Shown: positions 25,326 through 41,318, counted from the stretch's first letter. The stretch is DNA of 64,000 nucleotides from Candidimonas humi (GCF_019166065.1 NZ_JAHTBN010000003.1:434001-498000); one strand, 5' to 3'. Numbers and translations: made by a program. The notes: generated by a model not told the origin, from the letters alone.

Positions 25326-25733
25326 TCAGGCTTGGTCTTGCACCGGTTCTTCGACAATGTCGACCCGATCGGGGTAGAAGGCAAGGTAATCCTTGATCTG
25401 TGCGACCGCGGGGTACGGGTTTTCGTAAGTCCAGACCGCATTCACCAAACGCTCGCCGCCTTCGGGAATGGACAGGTATGCGCAATCGCCTTTGTACGGG
25501 CAATAAGTGGCGTGGTCGCTGCGCGTGAGGCGCACCATATCCGTGTCTTTTCTGGGAATATACAAGACGGCGGGATAGTTGGCTTCGCGCAGCGTCAGCG
25601 CCTCGCGGGTATCGGCGATGATCTGGCCGGTCAGCCTGATCAGCACGCGGTGGGGATTGTGTTCGATAGTGATGGGATGCTCGGGACCCGGAATCTTGAC
25701 GGGCTTGGCGGAGGCTTTGACATCGCTGGACAT
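25326..25733 (-). CDS. DUF427 domain protein
   Basis: A 135-residue cytoplasmic protein. The segments YIPRKDTDMVRLTRSDHATYCPYKGDCAYLSI (key features: IPR.D, TYCPYKG) and TYENPYP...I.DYLAFYPDRVD are diagnostic of DUF427, a small beta-barrel-like family of unknown function. I prefer the ATG at 25733 (MSSDVKASAK) because GGGAG lies about 8 nt upstream on that strand and the 20 residues of the longer frame are unlike the family. It is on the same strand as the LhgO/Bug gene set but separated from it by 192 bp, so co-transcription is uncertain. Confidence 0.82.
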   Translation of the reverse strand: MSSDVKASAKPVKIPGPEHPITIEHNPHRVLIRLTGQIIADTREALTLREANYPAVLYIPRKDTDMVRLTRSDHATYCPYKGDCAYLSIPEGGERLVNAVWTYENPYPAVAQIKDYLAFYPDRVDIVEEPVQDQA

Positions 25734-25925
25734 AAGTACACTCCCTGGATGAGCCCCGCCGGGCCTTGTGCTTGGCATGGCTGTCTGGGGCAATGACGGG
25801 CTTGTCGAGTTTCGCGCCTTGATGGAGCGTTGGCAATGACATCATAGTGCCGCTTGGCCGGCCGGCGGAGGTGTTTGCGTCGAGAGCCGCCACTGCCCGT
25901 GCTGCCGTACACAGCGCGTCCGCGT

Positions 25926-27050
25926 TCAGTTACCCTGGTTTGCAGCCAACTGCGCCACATACTGTCCGATGGCCAGCGAAGACGTCAGCCCTGGGGATTC
26001 CATGCCGAACAGATTGATCAGGCCGGCCACGCCATGGCGCGACTGGTCCTGGATGACGAAGTCGGTTTCCGTGTTGTGCAATGACGACCCCGGCCCGGCA
26101 AGCCTGGGCCGGATTCCTGTATAGCCGGGCTGCAGGTCGCCGTCTTGCAGATTGGGATAATAGCGGCGCACCGCCTCGTAGAAGGCGGGCTCGCGTGCGG
26201 GATCGAATTCATAATCCACTGTGTCTCGCCAGCTCAGGTCGGGGCCGAACTTGCACTGCCCGCCCAGGTCCATCGTGACGTGCGCGCGCAGCGATCCTTC
26301 GCGGCTCGTAGGATACACGAGGTGCTTGAACGGAGACTTCCGGGCCAGCGAGAAATAATGCCCGATGGCGTAATAGATCGGCGGCACGAGCTTCGCGGGC
26401 ATGCCGTCGATGCGGGACGCGACTTGTTGCGCCCCCAGGCCGGCGGCGTTGATGACGGTCTTGCACGAGACGGTGAAAGGCTCGGCGCCGCCCACTTCGA
26501 TCACGATGCCTTGCGGGCCTGCGCGGCCGGCTTCGACCTTGCTTTGCAGCGCCAGGGTAGCGCCATGGTTTTCGGCATCGCCCAGATAGGCGAGCATCAG
26601 GCCGTGGCTGTCCACGATGCCGGTGGATGGTGAAAACAGCCCGGCCGTGCAGGCGACTTCCGGTTCCATGTCGGCGACTTCGTCGCGCGATAAAAGGCGC
26701 AAGTCGGTGACCCCTTGCGCGGCCGCGAGCTCTACGTACTTGTGCAGCGCCGGGATGCCGGTGTCGTCGGTCGCGACGATCAGCTTGCCGATGCGTTGGT
26801 GCTTGATGCCGCGTTCGCGGCAATATTCATACATGGCATTCTTGCCGGCGACGCACAGCCTGCCCTTGAGCGAACCGGGGGCGTATGAAATGCCCGCGTG
26901 GATCACTTCGGAATTACGGGCGCTGGTGTGCGTGCCGATGGCGGTTTCCGCTTCCAGGATGATTACTTCGCGGCCCGCCATGGACAGCGCGCGAGCGATG
27001 GCCAGGCCGATGGCGCCTGCGCCGATGACTACACAATCGATTTTTTCCAT
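25926..27050 (-). CDS. FAD-dependent oxidoreductase, LhgO-like (L-2-hydroxyglutarate oxidase family)
   Basis: A 374-residue flavoprotein of the DAO superfamily. It has VVIGAGAIGLAIARALS at residues 7-23 for FAD, then THTSARNSEVIHAGISYAPG, the block typical of LhgO/YgaF and its relatives, and GIRPRLAGPG near the C-terminus. Family members oxidise 2-hydroxy acids and pass electrons to the membrane quinone pool. It stands downstream of an SMP-30-like lactonase and two Bug binding proteins on the same strand, which suggests oxidation of a hydroxy-carboxylate that is imported or released from a lactone. The exact substrate is open. Confidence 0.85.
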   Translation of the reverse strand: MEKIDCVVIGAGAIGLAIARALSMAGREVIILEAETAIGTHTSARNSEVIHAGISYAPGSLKGRLCVAGKNAMYEYCRERGIKHQRIGKLIVATDDTGIPALHKYVELAAAQGVTDLRLLSRDEVADMEPEVACTAGLFSPSTGIVDSHGLMLAYLGDAENHGATLALQSKVEAGRAGPQGIVIEVGGAEPFTVSCKTVINAAGLGAQQVASRIDGMPAKLVPPIYYAIGHYFSLARKSPFKHLVYPTSREGSLRAHVTMDLGGQCKFGPDLSWRDTVDYEFDPAREPAFYEAVRRYYPNLQDGDLQPGYTGIRPRLAGPGSSLHNTETDFVIQDQSRHGVAGLINLFGMESPGLTSSLAIGQYVAQLAANQGN

Positions 27051-27089
27051 CTTCCTTGCTCTTGTTGCGTTCTGCTTTTTTGCCGTGGT

Positions 27090-28010
27090 TCAGGCGTGGG
27101 AAAACAAGGCCAGCCCTTCGGCGGGCAGTTCGGCTTCCAGCAATGTGCCGGTCTGCGATTCCACTATCACCAGTTGCCGGGTACCGGGGCGGAATGCGAG
27201 ATTGGTGGTCGTGATACCTATGGGCGAGCGCACGTAGTGCGTGATTTCGCCGCGTGGGTTCAGCACGAACGCGCCGCCGAGGCTGGCGTGGCCGACCACC
27301 AGCCGGCCTTCCTTGTCGAGAGCCAGGCCGTCGGGGCCGCTGGTGCCGAAGAAGGTCTGGAAGAGCCCGGCCTTGCTGAGGTTGCCGTCGGGCAGCAGGG
27401 GGGCGCGCCAGATGGCATTGGCGCGCGTAACCGCAAGATAGAAGACGCTGCCGTCGCCGTTCAGCGCCAGCCCGTTCGGGCTGGGCACATTGCCAATCAT
27501 GATGTCCAGCCTGCCGCTGGGTTCCAGGCGGTATACACGCCCGCTGGGCTCCTGCAGCCCGGTCTGGCCCTGGTCGGTGAAGTAGCAGCAGCCCTGCGAG
27601 TCGAAGGTGAGGTCGTTCACGCCTTTGAACGACTCGCTGGCCCGGTGGCCCAGCACGGACTCTATGGCGCCCGTCGCAGTGTCAAGGCGCAGGATGCCGC
27701 GCCTGTAGTCCGCGATCCACAGGCTGCCGTCGCGATGAATCGCCGAGCCGTTGGGCCAGCCGTCGTATTGGGCAGCCAGGGTCCAGTTCAAGCCGGGGTC
27801 GATGCGGAAGATCCGCCCGTTGGGTATGTCGGTGACCCATAGATTGCCGTCCCGGTCGAACGAGGGCCCTTCGAGAAAGCTGTCTATCGATTGCCCGGGC
27901 TTGTTGGCCCGGGCCCATTCGGTTTGCTGCGGTGTCCGGAATGTGTCCGGCAGCCGGGTCATGACCCGTGCCTCGATGACTTCAGGAGGAGAAAAAGACA
28001 GGTTCCACAT
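27090..28010 (-). CDS. SMP-30/gluconolactonase/LRE family protein
   Basis: A 306-residue six-bladed beta-propeller. Recurrent blade motifs are visible: GNLWVTDIPNGRIFRIDPG, GSLWIADYRRGILRLD, SPNGLALNGDGSVFYLAVT, and GPDGLALDKEGRLVVGHA. The family contains Ca2+/Zn2+-dependent lactonases such as gluconolactonase and strictosidine-synthase-like enzymes. There is no signal peptide, so it should be cytoplasmic. It lies 39 bp upstream of the LhgO-like gene and 69 bp downstream of the first Bug gene. A lactonase feeding a hydroxy-acid oxidase is a sensible pathway, though inferred only from neighbours. Confidence 0.85.
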   Translation of the reverse strand: MWNLSFSPPEVIEARVMTRLPDTFRTPQQTEWARANKPGQSIDSFLEGPSFDRDGNLWVTDIPNGRIFRIDPGLNWTLAAQYDGWPNGSAIHRDGSLWIADYRRGILRLDTATGAIESVLGHRASESFKGVNDLTFDSQGCCYFTDQGQTGLQEPSGRVYRLEPSGRLDIMIGNVPSPNGLALNGDGSVFYLAVTRANAIWRAPLLPDGNLSKAGLFQTFFGTSGPDGLALDKEGRLVVGHASLGGAFVLNPRGEITHYVRSPIGITTTNLAFRPGTRQLVIVESQTGTLLEAELPAEGLALFSHA

Positions 28011-28079
28011 GGCTGGGTATGAGTTGATGATGAACTATGGGGATATGAATCTATCGACTTGAATCGACCGGCTTGCAAG

Positions 28080-29060
28080 TCATTGGGGGTGTATCCCGGC
28101 TTCTCGAGCCGCCTCGGTCCACACTTTGGTTTCCTTGCGTATCATCGCCGCGAATTCCGCCGGGGCCATGCCGCCGGCGTGGGCGCCTTGCTTGGCCAGC
28201 GTCTGCACGATTGCCGGATCGGACAAGCCCTTCTTGATCAAGCCATACATGGCGTCGATGATTTTAGGGGAAGTGCCCTTGGGCGCGGCCATGCCGAACC
28301 AGTTCATGACCTTGTAGGCCGGCAGGCCTGCTTCATTGAAGGTCGGCACATCGGGCAGCACGGACACGCGCTGGCCGCCCGTCACCGCCAGGGCGCGAGC
28401 CCGGCCGCCCTGTATCTGCGGCACGGCGGTCGGGGTGGCGGTGATGAGGAAATCCACTTGGTTCGATACCAGGCCGCGCATCGCGTCGCCCGCGCCCTTG
28501 TAGGGAATGTGGGTGGCGGCAATGTCGGCGTCCTTGTTGAACACCACTGTCTGCAAATGGGTGGAGCTGCCGGCGCCGCCCGAGCCGAAATTCAGCTTGC
28601 CTGGGTGCTGCTTTGCGTACTTGACCAGGTCCTGCATGGTCTTGAAGGGGGATTTCTCGGGCACCACCAGCACCACCGGCGTTTCGACCAGGGTGGTAAT
28701 GGGAACCAAGCCGGTGTCGTGGTTCCAGGGCAATTTGGAATACAGGGCCGGCAGCATGGCATAAGAGGTGTCGTTCGTGAGGAACGTGGCGCCGTCGGGG
28801 GCCGCCCGGGCGACTTCCGCCGTGCCTATGGTGCCCGAGCCGCCCGCCTTGTTTTCCACGAAGAACGACTGTCCGGTTTCCTGGGTGAGCTTCTGGGCTA
28901 TCAGGCGTCCGGCGTAATCGGTAGTGCCTCCGGCCGCGTAGGGCACGATGATGCGCACCGGCCTGGACGGCCAGTCCTGGGCGCAGGCTTGGCCCGCCAT
29001 GCACAAGGCGGCGCTTGCAAGTACGTAACGCAGGCACTGGGTCAGGGTCTTGCTATTCAT
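28080..29060 (-). CDS. Bug/TctC-type tripartite tricarboxylate transporter substrate-binding protein
   Basis: A 326-residue periplasmic protein. The signal peptide is MNSKTLTQCLRYVLASAALC... with cleavage after GQACA near residue 27. It is followed directly by the Bug opening WPSRPVRIIVPYAAGG and FFVENKAGGSGTIG. Bug proteins bind carboxylates or amides in the periplasm and are hugely expanded in Bordetella-like genomes. Most are orphans without adjacent TctA/TctB membrane subunits, as here. AGGAGACACACATG marks the start. This ribosome site is almost identical to that of the next upstream Bug gene, in line with duplication. Confidence 0.92.
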   Translation of the reverse strand: MNSKTLTQCLRYVLASAALCMAGQACAQDWPSRPVRIIVPYAAGGTTDYAGRLIAQKLTQETGQSFFVENKAGGSGTIGTAEVARAAPDGATFLTNDTSYAMLPALYSKLPWNHDTGLVPITTLVETPVVLVVPEKSPFKTMQDLVKYAKQHPGKLNFGSGGAGSSTHLQTVVFNKDADIAATHIPYKGAGDAMRGLVSNQVDFLITATPTAVPQIQGGRARALAVTGGQRVSVLPDVPTFNEAGLPAYKVMNWFGMAAPKGTSPKIIDAMYGLIKKGLSDPAIVQTLAKQGAHAGGMAPAEFAAMIRKETKVWTEAAREAGIHPQ

Positions 29061-29193
29061 GTGTGTCTCCTGTCTTTATGGAATGGGTGGCGGGGCGGAT
29101 TGCCGCAAGCCGCAGTCTGGCGCGGCCGCCCGCACCAGGCTGCGGCGCCAGGGTGCGAGACGGTGGCCAGCCGCGGGCTTGCGCGATGCCTTT

Positions 29194-30171
29194 TCATTGC
29201 AATGAAATATGCCTTTGCTCGATGAGCGTGGACCATTTCTTCATCTGGCCGTCCAGGAATTTCCCGAACTTGGCCGGGCTGCTGCTGGCGGGCTCTATGC
29301 CCATGTCGTGCAGGCGCTTGATCACCGAAGGATCGGACGTTGCGTAATTGGCGGCCTTCGCCAGCTTCTCGACTATGGCCCGAGGCGTGCCGCGAGGCAC
29401 GAAGAGGCCGTGCCAATCGAGGACTTCGAAGCCCGGGAACCCACTTTCCTGGACGGTGGGCACTTTGGGCAGCACTTTCAGGCGTGTTGCCGATGAAACG
29501 GCCAGTGCCCTGACCATGCCGGAACGCACGTAGGGCAGGCCCGATGAGACGTTGGCGAAATAGCAATCGACCTGTCCGCCTATGACATTGGTCAGCGCCG
29601 GGGCGCCGCCCTTGAACGGCACGTGCAGCATGCGGGTGCCGGCGCGGTCGTTGAGCAGTTCCGCGGCGAGGTGGGCCGAGCTGCCCACGCCGTAGGAGGC
29701 ATACGTGATCGTGCCCGGATGGGCTTTTGCCGCGGCGAGCAACTGGCCCAGGGTCTTGGACGGCAGCTTGGGGTTTTCGACCAGGATCATGGCGGCGGTT
29801 GCCACCAGCGATACGGGTTCCAGATCGTGCCGGGGATCGAACGGCAGTTTGCGCAGCGACGCGTTCACCCCGAAGGCGAATGTGTCATACAGCACCGTAT
29901 AGCCGTCGGCCGGCGATCGCACGACGTAGCCTTCGGCGACGGTGCCGCTGGCGCCCGGCTTGTTCTCGACGATCACGCTTTGGCCCAGGCGCTCGGATAG
30001 CTTCTGCGCGATGACGCGCGCGGCATTGTCTGCGCCGCCGCCGGCGCTGTAGGGCACGATCAGGCGGATGGGGCGGTCGGGATATGCGCCGGCGGCCTGG
30101 GCGGTCGTGGCCCAGCCGCAGGCCGCGGCGACGGCCAGCGCCATGCCGGCCAGGGATAGTGATCGAATCAT
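29194..30171 (-). CDS. Bug/TctC-type substrate-binding protein (first gene of the minus-strand cluster)
   Basis: A 325-residue periplasmic protein. The signal peptide MIRSLSLAGMALAVAAACGW ends near TAQA, then YPDRPIRLIVPYSAGGGAD opens the Bug fold and VIVENKPGASGTVAEGY follows. It is clearly a paralogue of the neighbouring Bug protein. The start at 30171 is chosen because AGGAG stands 7 nt upstream and the signal peptide begins there. The 73-codon extension of the open frame upstream has no family match. It is the promoter-proximal gene of the set ending at 25926. Confidence 0.91.
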   Translation of the reverse strand: MIRSLSLAGMALAVAAACGWATTAQAAGAYPDRPIRLIVPYSAGGGADNAARVIAQKLSERLGQSVIVENKPGASGTVAEGYVVRSPADGYTVLYDTFAFGVNASLRKLPFDPRHDLEPVSLVATAAMILVENPKLPSKTLGQLLAAAKAHPGTITYASYGVGSSAHLAAELLNDRAGTRMLHVPFKGGAPALTNVIGGQVDCYFANVSSGLPYVRSGMVRALAVSSATRLKVLPKVPTVQESGFPGFEVLDWHGLFVPRGTPRAIVEKLAKAANYATSDPSVIKRLHDMGIEPASSSPAKFGKFLDGQMKKWSTLIEQRHISLQ

Positions 30172-30571
30172 GCGTGTCTCCTGTGGAATCTGATTGTTTT
30201 GATGCTGTGTTTTGTCTCGGCTGCAGCCTTGGCGCGGCGCCTCTTGCGGCGCAGGCGCCACGGCCCGTTCGAGCGAGGCCGTCCTTGTTCGGGACGCTGC
30301 ACGGCTTACCTCCCGCCGCACTGAATCGCGCCTCGCGCCCACCGGGCAGCCGTTTAATTTGACATATCGAACTTGCGCCGGTCCATTCACTAATTATGAT
30401 TAACCGATAGATGGCAGTTATGATTTACTTCCGATAGGGCCCTGCGGGCATGGCCCGGACTGGCAGTACGCGGCCATTTTTTTCGTAAGCCTCGTTTAAG
30501 AATCGGGGCGCATAATCATTTACAGAGAAAGGAAGCCCGCGGCGTTGCGACCGCGGCCCAAGGAGACTGCA
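30172..30571. promoter_or_regulatory. 400-bp divergent control region between the Bug cluster and the acyl-CoA synthetase
   Basis: No gene is seen. The left half is G/C rich. Between 30394 and 30437 an imperfect direct repeat occurs: TTATGATTAAC then CGATAG (30394-30410), and TTATGATTTAC then CGATAG (30418-30437). The two copies start 24 bp apart. It sits about 220 bp upstream of the Bug start and about 135 bp upstream of the synthetase start, and is a candidate regulator site. AAGGAG at 30560-30565 is the synthetase Shine-Dalgarno. Confidence 0.45.
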
Positions 30572-32266
<1,695 letters not shown>

Positions 32267-32407
32267 ACCAAGCGTATTCCCTAAGTGTGGCGTGCCCGAA
32301 CTTAGTGCACAATGCCGTGCATGCAGGTGAGGAGACACACGCCCGCGATGGGCAAGGCCGGTATCCGGCGTATAAAAAATAAAAGCAGTTCCTAATAAAA
32401 ACAACAA

Positions 32408-32444
32408 GACAAAAGCCGACGGTTACGCACCGTCGGCTTTTGTC
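32408..32444. terminator. Bidirectional hairpin terminator
   Basis: A perfect 15-bp stem (32408-32422 with 32430-32444) and a 7-base loop TTACGCA. The stem ends in CTTTTGTC on one side and GACAAAAG on the other. It lies between the convergent acyl-CoA synthetase and smr genes and can serve both. Confidence 0.88.
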
Positions 32445-32499
32445 GTTTGTGCCGGCCGGGAATCAAAATGAGCAGGGCGGTAAGGCCGCGGACGGCACT

Positions 32500-32553
32500 G
32501 CAGCACCAGCACCAGCACCAGCGCCGGTACCGAGGCCAGGCCAGGCCAGGCCA
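32500..32553. repeat. Two adjacent short tandem repeats
   Basis: About three and a half units of the hexamer GCACCA (32500-32522), followed by four perfect units of GGCCA (32534-32553), in the non-coding gap between convergent genes. They are low-complexity DNA prone to slippage. No function is evident. Confidence 0.7.
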
Positions 32554-32611
32554 GCCCGCGCCGCTTTTATTTTTTATTTGTTTGCTTTCATTTGTTTGAT
32601 TCCAGGCGCGA

Positions 32612-36803
<4,192 letters not shown>

Positions 36804-36814
<11 letters not shown>

Positions 36815-37433
36815 ATCTCATCGCCGCCTGCTGGCCGCGGCCTTGCTGGCGCTGGCGCCCGTGGCGGCCTGGTCGGCCGACGCCGCGACCCAGTTGCGCC
36901 AGTTCGTGGCCAAGGTGTCCTCGGCTTCGGGTGAATTCACCCAGCAAACCCGCGCGCGCGACGGCCAGAGCAAGCCGCCGCAGTCGGGCCGCTTCTCGTT
37001 CCAGCGCCCGGGGCACTTCCGTTGGCAGGTCGAAAAGCCCTACGCCCAGCTCATCGTTTCCGACGGCAGCACGGTGTATCAGTACGACCCCGATCTCAGC
37101 CAAGTCACCGAGCGCAGCGTCGGCAAGGCGGTAGGGGCCTCGCCCGCGGCGATTCTGTTCGGCTCGGGTTCGCTCGACCAGGCCTTCGAGGTCAGTGCGC
37201 TGCCCGACAAGGACGGCCTGCAATGGATGCATGCCAAGCCGCGCCAGGCCGATGCGGGCTTTGCCTATGTCGATATCGGCTTCAAGAATGATTTGCCGGC
37301 GCGCCTGGAACTCGTCGATTCTTTCGGCCAGACCACGCGCATCGATCTTTCCCATATCGTTTCCAATCCCAAGCTGCCGGCCGACGCTTTCAAGTTCGTG
37401 CCGCCCAAGGGCGCCGACGTCGTCAAGATGTAG
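36804..37433 (+). CDS. lolA: Outer-membrane lipoprotein carrier protein LolA
   Basis: A 209-residue periplasmic chaperone that ferries lipoproteins from LolCDE to LolB. The signal peptide is [20 protein letters not shown] with cleavage at WSADA. Then [39 protein letters not shown] and [11 protein letters not shown] are the LolA core, including the Arg/Pro region of the open barrel. The start at 36804 overlaps the ftsK end by 11 bp. Longer frames upstream read through ftsK in another frame. The order ftsK-lolA-rarA-serS is the conserved one in many proteobacteria. Confidence 0.95.
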
Positions 37434-37501
37434 GCCGGCTGCCGCGCCGCGCCGCTCAGGCTGCCCGCGGCGCCGCTACAGGAACAGAACCCACAGCAAT
37501 C

Positions 37502-38806
37502 ATGTCCGATCTGTTCAAAGTCGAACCCGCCGCGCCCCTGGCCGAAGCCTTGCGCCCGCGCACGCTGGACGAAGTCATAGGGCAGTCGCACCTGCTGGGC
37601 CCCGGCAAGCCGCTGCGCCTGGCCTTCGAGTCCGGCAAGCCCCATTCCATGATCCTCTGGGGCCCGCCCGGCGTGGGCAAGACGACCCTGGCGCGGCTCA
37701 CCGCCCATGCCTTCGACTGCGAGTTCATCGCGCTATCCGCGGTGTTCTCGGGCGTCAAGGATATCCGCGCGGCCATGGAACAGGCCGAGCGCAATCTGGC
37801 CATGGGCAAGCGCACCATCCTGTTCGTCGACGAGATCCATCGCTTCAACAAATCGCAGCAAGACGCGTTGCTGCCGTATGCCGAATCGGGCCTGGTGACC
37901 TTGATCGGCGCTACCACCGAGAACCCGTCGTTCGAGGTCAATTCCGCGCTGCTGTCGCGGTCCCAGGTCTACGTGCTGCAGCCGCTGGGCGACGACGACC
38001 TGCGCAAGCTGCTCGACCGCGCCCGGGCCACCGAGCTGGCGCAGCTCGATTTCGACGAGGCGGCGGTCGATACCCTGGTCGGCTACGCCGACGGCGATGC
38101 CCGGCGCTTCCTGAATCTGCTGGAGCAGACCGGCACGGCGGCCGGCGCCTCCGGCACCACGCATATCACCGCCGAATTCGTCCAGAACGCGCTGACCCTG
38201 AATGCCCGCCGTTTCGACAAAGGCGGCGACAATTTCTACGACCAGATCTCGGCCCTGCATAAGTCGGTGCGCGGCTCCAACCCCGATGCGGCCCTGTACT
38301 GGCTGACCCGCATGCTCGACGGCGGCGCCGACCCGCGCTACTTGTCGCGGCGCATCGTGCGCATGGCATGGGAAGACATCGGCCTGGCCGACCCGCGTGC
38401 CATGCAACTGGCCAACGACGCGGCCAGCACCTACGAGCGCCTGGGTTCGCCCGAAGGCGAGCTGGCCCTGGCGCAGGCCGTCATCTACATGGCAGTCGCC
38501 GCCAAGAGCAATGCCGGCTACATGGCCTACAACCAGGCCCGCGCCTTCGTGCGCAAGGACAAATCGCGCGATGTGCCCGTACACCTGCGCAACGCGCCCA
38601 CCAAGCTCATGAAGGAACTGGGCTACGGCCACGAATACCGCTACGCCCACGACGAGCCCAACGCCTATGCCGCCGGCGAAACCTACCTGCCCGACGGCAT
38701 GCCCGAACCGGGCTGGTACCAGCCCGTGCCGCGCGGGCTGGAAATCAAGATCGCCGAGAAGCTGGCCTTCTTGCGCAAGCTGGATGAAGAGGCGGGGAAG
38801 GAATAG
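37502..38806 (+). CDS. rarA: Replication-associated recombination protein A (MgsA/RarA)
   Basis: A 434-residue AAA+ ATPase of the clamp-loader family that acts at stalled replication forks. Walker A is GPPGVGKTTLARL (near residue 56), Walker B is LFVDEIHRFNKSQQD, and sensor 1 is LIGATTENPSFEVN. The C-terminal tetramerisation domain contains RIVRMAWEDIGLADPRA. The length is near E. coli RarA (447). It starts 68 bp after lolA and is followed by serS after 115 bp, in the usual order. Confidence 0.95.
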   Translation: MSDLFKVEPAAPLAEALRPRTLDEVIGQSHLLGPGKPLRLAFESGKPHSMILWGPPGVGKTTLARLTAHAFDCEFIALSAVFSGVKDIRAAMEQAERNLAMGKRTILFVDEIHRFNKSQQDALLPYAESGLVTLIGATTENPSFEVNSALLSRSQVYVLQPLGDDDLRKLLDRARATELAQLDFDEAAVDTLVGYADGDARRFLNLLEQTGTAAGASGTTHITAEFVQNALTLNARRFDKGGDNFYDQISALHKSVRGSNPDAALYWLTRMLDGGADPRYLSRRIVRMAWEDIGLADPRAMQLANDAASTYERLGSPEGELALAQAVIYMAVAAKSNAGYMAYNQARAFVRKDKSRDVPVHLRNAPTKLMKELGYGHEYRYAHDEPNAYAAGETYLPDGMPEPGWYQPVPRGLEIKIAEKLAFLRKLDEEAGKE

Positions 38807-38819
38807 CCCCTCTGTATAA

Positions 38820-40280
<1,461 letters not shown>

Positions 40281-40330
40281 CGGCGGGATTTTGCCGGCGG
40301 AGCTTGAACTTTCCGCCGGCGCTGCCATCT

Positions 40331-40356
40331 TAGGGTCATAGCTAGGAGCTACCCTA
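40331..40356 (+). promoter_or_regulatory. Ribosome-site hairpin before the TPR membrane protein
   Basis: TAGGG (40331-40335) pairs with CCCTA (40352-40356), and TAGCT (40339-40343) pairs with AGCTA (40347-40351), with a 3-base bulge and a 3-base loop. The Shine-Dalgarno AGGAG (40344-40348) and the A of the ATG (40356) are inside the structure. It could throttle translation. Confidence 0.45.
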
Positions 40357-41261
40357 TGACAGCAAAAAACCTGGCTCGCGTCCTGTTGGCGGCGTTGAGT
40401 CTTAGCCTGGGCATGATGGCTCGGGCTGCCGGCGACCCTACGGTCGACCAGGTATACCAGGCCGCGCACAGCGGGCATTACGAGCAGGCGCAATCCATGA
40501 TGCGCCAGGTGCTGCGCGACCACCCGAACAGCGCCAAGGCGCACTTCGTCGAAGCGGAATTGCTTGCCGGCCATGGCGACCTGGCCTCCGCGCGCGCCGA
40601 GCTGGGCAGGGCGCGCGGCCTGAACGCCGGCCTGTCCTTTGCCAAGCCCGAGGCAGTCCGTTCACTGGAGAGCCGCCTGGCGGCGACCGCAAGCACGCGT
40701 GCGCGTAGCGCCTCGCCCACCTGGATGTGGCTGCTCGGTGTGCTGGCCCTGATTGCCGTCTGGGTGGGCGTGCGCTCCTCGCTGCGGCGGCGCGCCTGGG
40801 GCCCGGGCGATCCGGGCATGACGGCAGGCGGGCCGGCCTCAGGCCCCGTCGGGCCGGGAGGCCCCATGGGGCCGAGGCCGGGGCAGGGTGTTTATGGCGC
40901 TGGCTATGGCCAGGGCATGCCTGGAGCCTCCGGCGGAATGGGTTCCGGCATCCTGGGCGGCCTGGCTACCGGGGCAGCCATGGGCGCAGGTTTTGCCGCT
41001 GGCGAGGCGCTGATCGATCGTGCCCTGGGCAATCATCAGGGGGCGATCGCTGCCGGCGCCATTGCCCCAACGCCTGTCGCAGGCAGCACGACCGGCCCCT
41101 CGGCTCCCGCCTATGACATGGGTGGCGACGACTTCGGCCTGCAAGACCCTGGCTCCTGGGACACGGCATCCGATGCATCCGCGGGCGCCGATGACTGGGG
41201 CGCCGACTCGGGCGGCGACGCTTGGGACAGCGTGGGCGACGATTCCAACGATTGGACCTGA
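40356..41261 (+). CDS. TPR-like, single-span membrane protein with Gly-rich tail
   Basis: A 301-residue protein of unknown function. The signal peptide spans residues 1-25 (MARAAG cleavage). TPR-like helices span about 28-90 (VDQVYQAAHSGHYEQAQSMM, then AHFVEAELLAGHGDLASARAEL). A transmembrane segment lies at about 122-142 (PTWMWLLGVLALIAVWVGV). A long Gly/Pro/Ala-rich region follows with a second hydrophobic Gly-rich stretch (GGLATGAAMGAGFAAGEAL). The acidic C-terminus contains repeated DD/DWG motifs. The layout suggests an envelope scaffold, with the TPR part in the periplasm. It has its own AGGAG site inside a hairpin. No family name is recognised with confidence. Confidence 0.75.
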   Translation: MTAKNLARVLLAALSLSLGMMARAAGDPTVDQVYQAAHSGHYEQAQSMMRQVLRDHPNSAKAHFVEAELLAGHGDLASARAELGRARGLNAGLSFAKPEAVRSLESRLAATASTRARSASPTWMWLLGVLALIAVWVGVRSSLRRRAWGPGDPGMTAGGPASGPVGPGGPMGPRPGQGVYGAGYGQGMPGASGGMGSGILGGLATGAAMGAGFAAGEALIDRALGNHQGAIAAGAIAPTPVAGSTTGPSAPAYDMGGDDFGLQDPGSWDTASDASAGADDWGADSGGDAWDSVGDDSNDWT

Positions 41262-41290
41262 TAGCCGGCCAGGCCCGGCCGGCCAGGACG

Positions 41291-41318
41291 AAAAAAGGCC
41301 CCGCTCGCCAGCGGGGCC
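41291..41318 (-). terminator. Hairpin terminator for the small His/Tyr-rich gene
   Basis: A 9-bp stem GGCCCCGCT (41297-41305) with AGCGGGGCC (41310-41318) and a 4-base loop. On the minus strand it runs into six T (41291-41296), giving a proper terminator about 105 bp past the stop of the gene at 41423-41731. It may also slow transcription from the + strand gene ending at 41261. Confidence 0.8.

Larger units (their letters stand above)
32267..32611. other. Gap after the acyl-CoA synthetase with terminator and simple repeats
   Basis: 345 bp. It includes the terminator at 32408-32444, a 15-codon ORF at 32349 (ATGGGCAAGG start) that is too short to trust, and two short tandem repeats at 32500-32553. 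An A+T-rich stretch of TTTATTTTTTATTTG character at 32565-32595 lies just past the stop of the convergent smr gene. Nothing else was seen. Confidence 0.6.

Noticed and set aside
32349-32396. 15-codon ORF after the acyl-CoA synthetase resembling the start of a small basic protein
   Set aside because: Too short and with no homology that I can support; the basic residues come from A-rich DNA.
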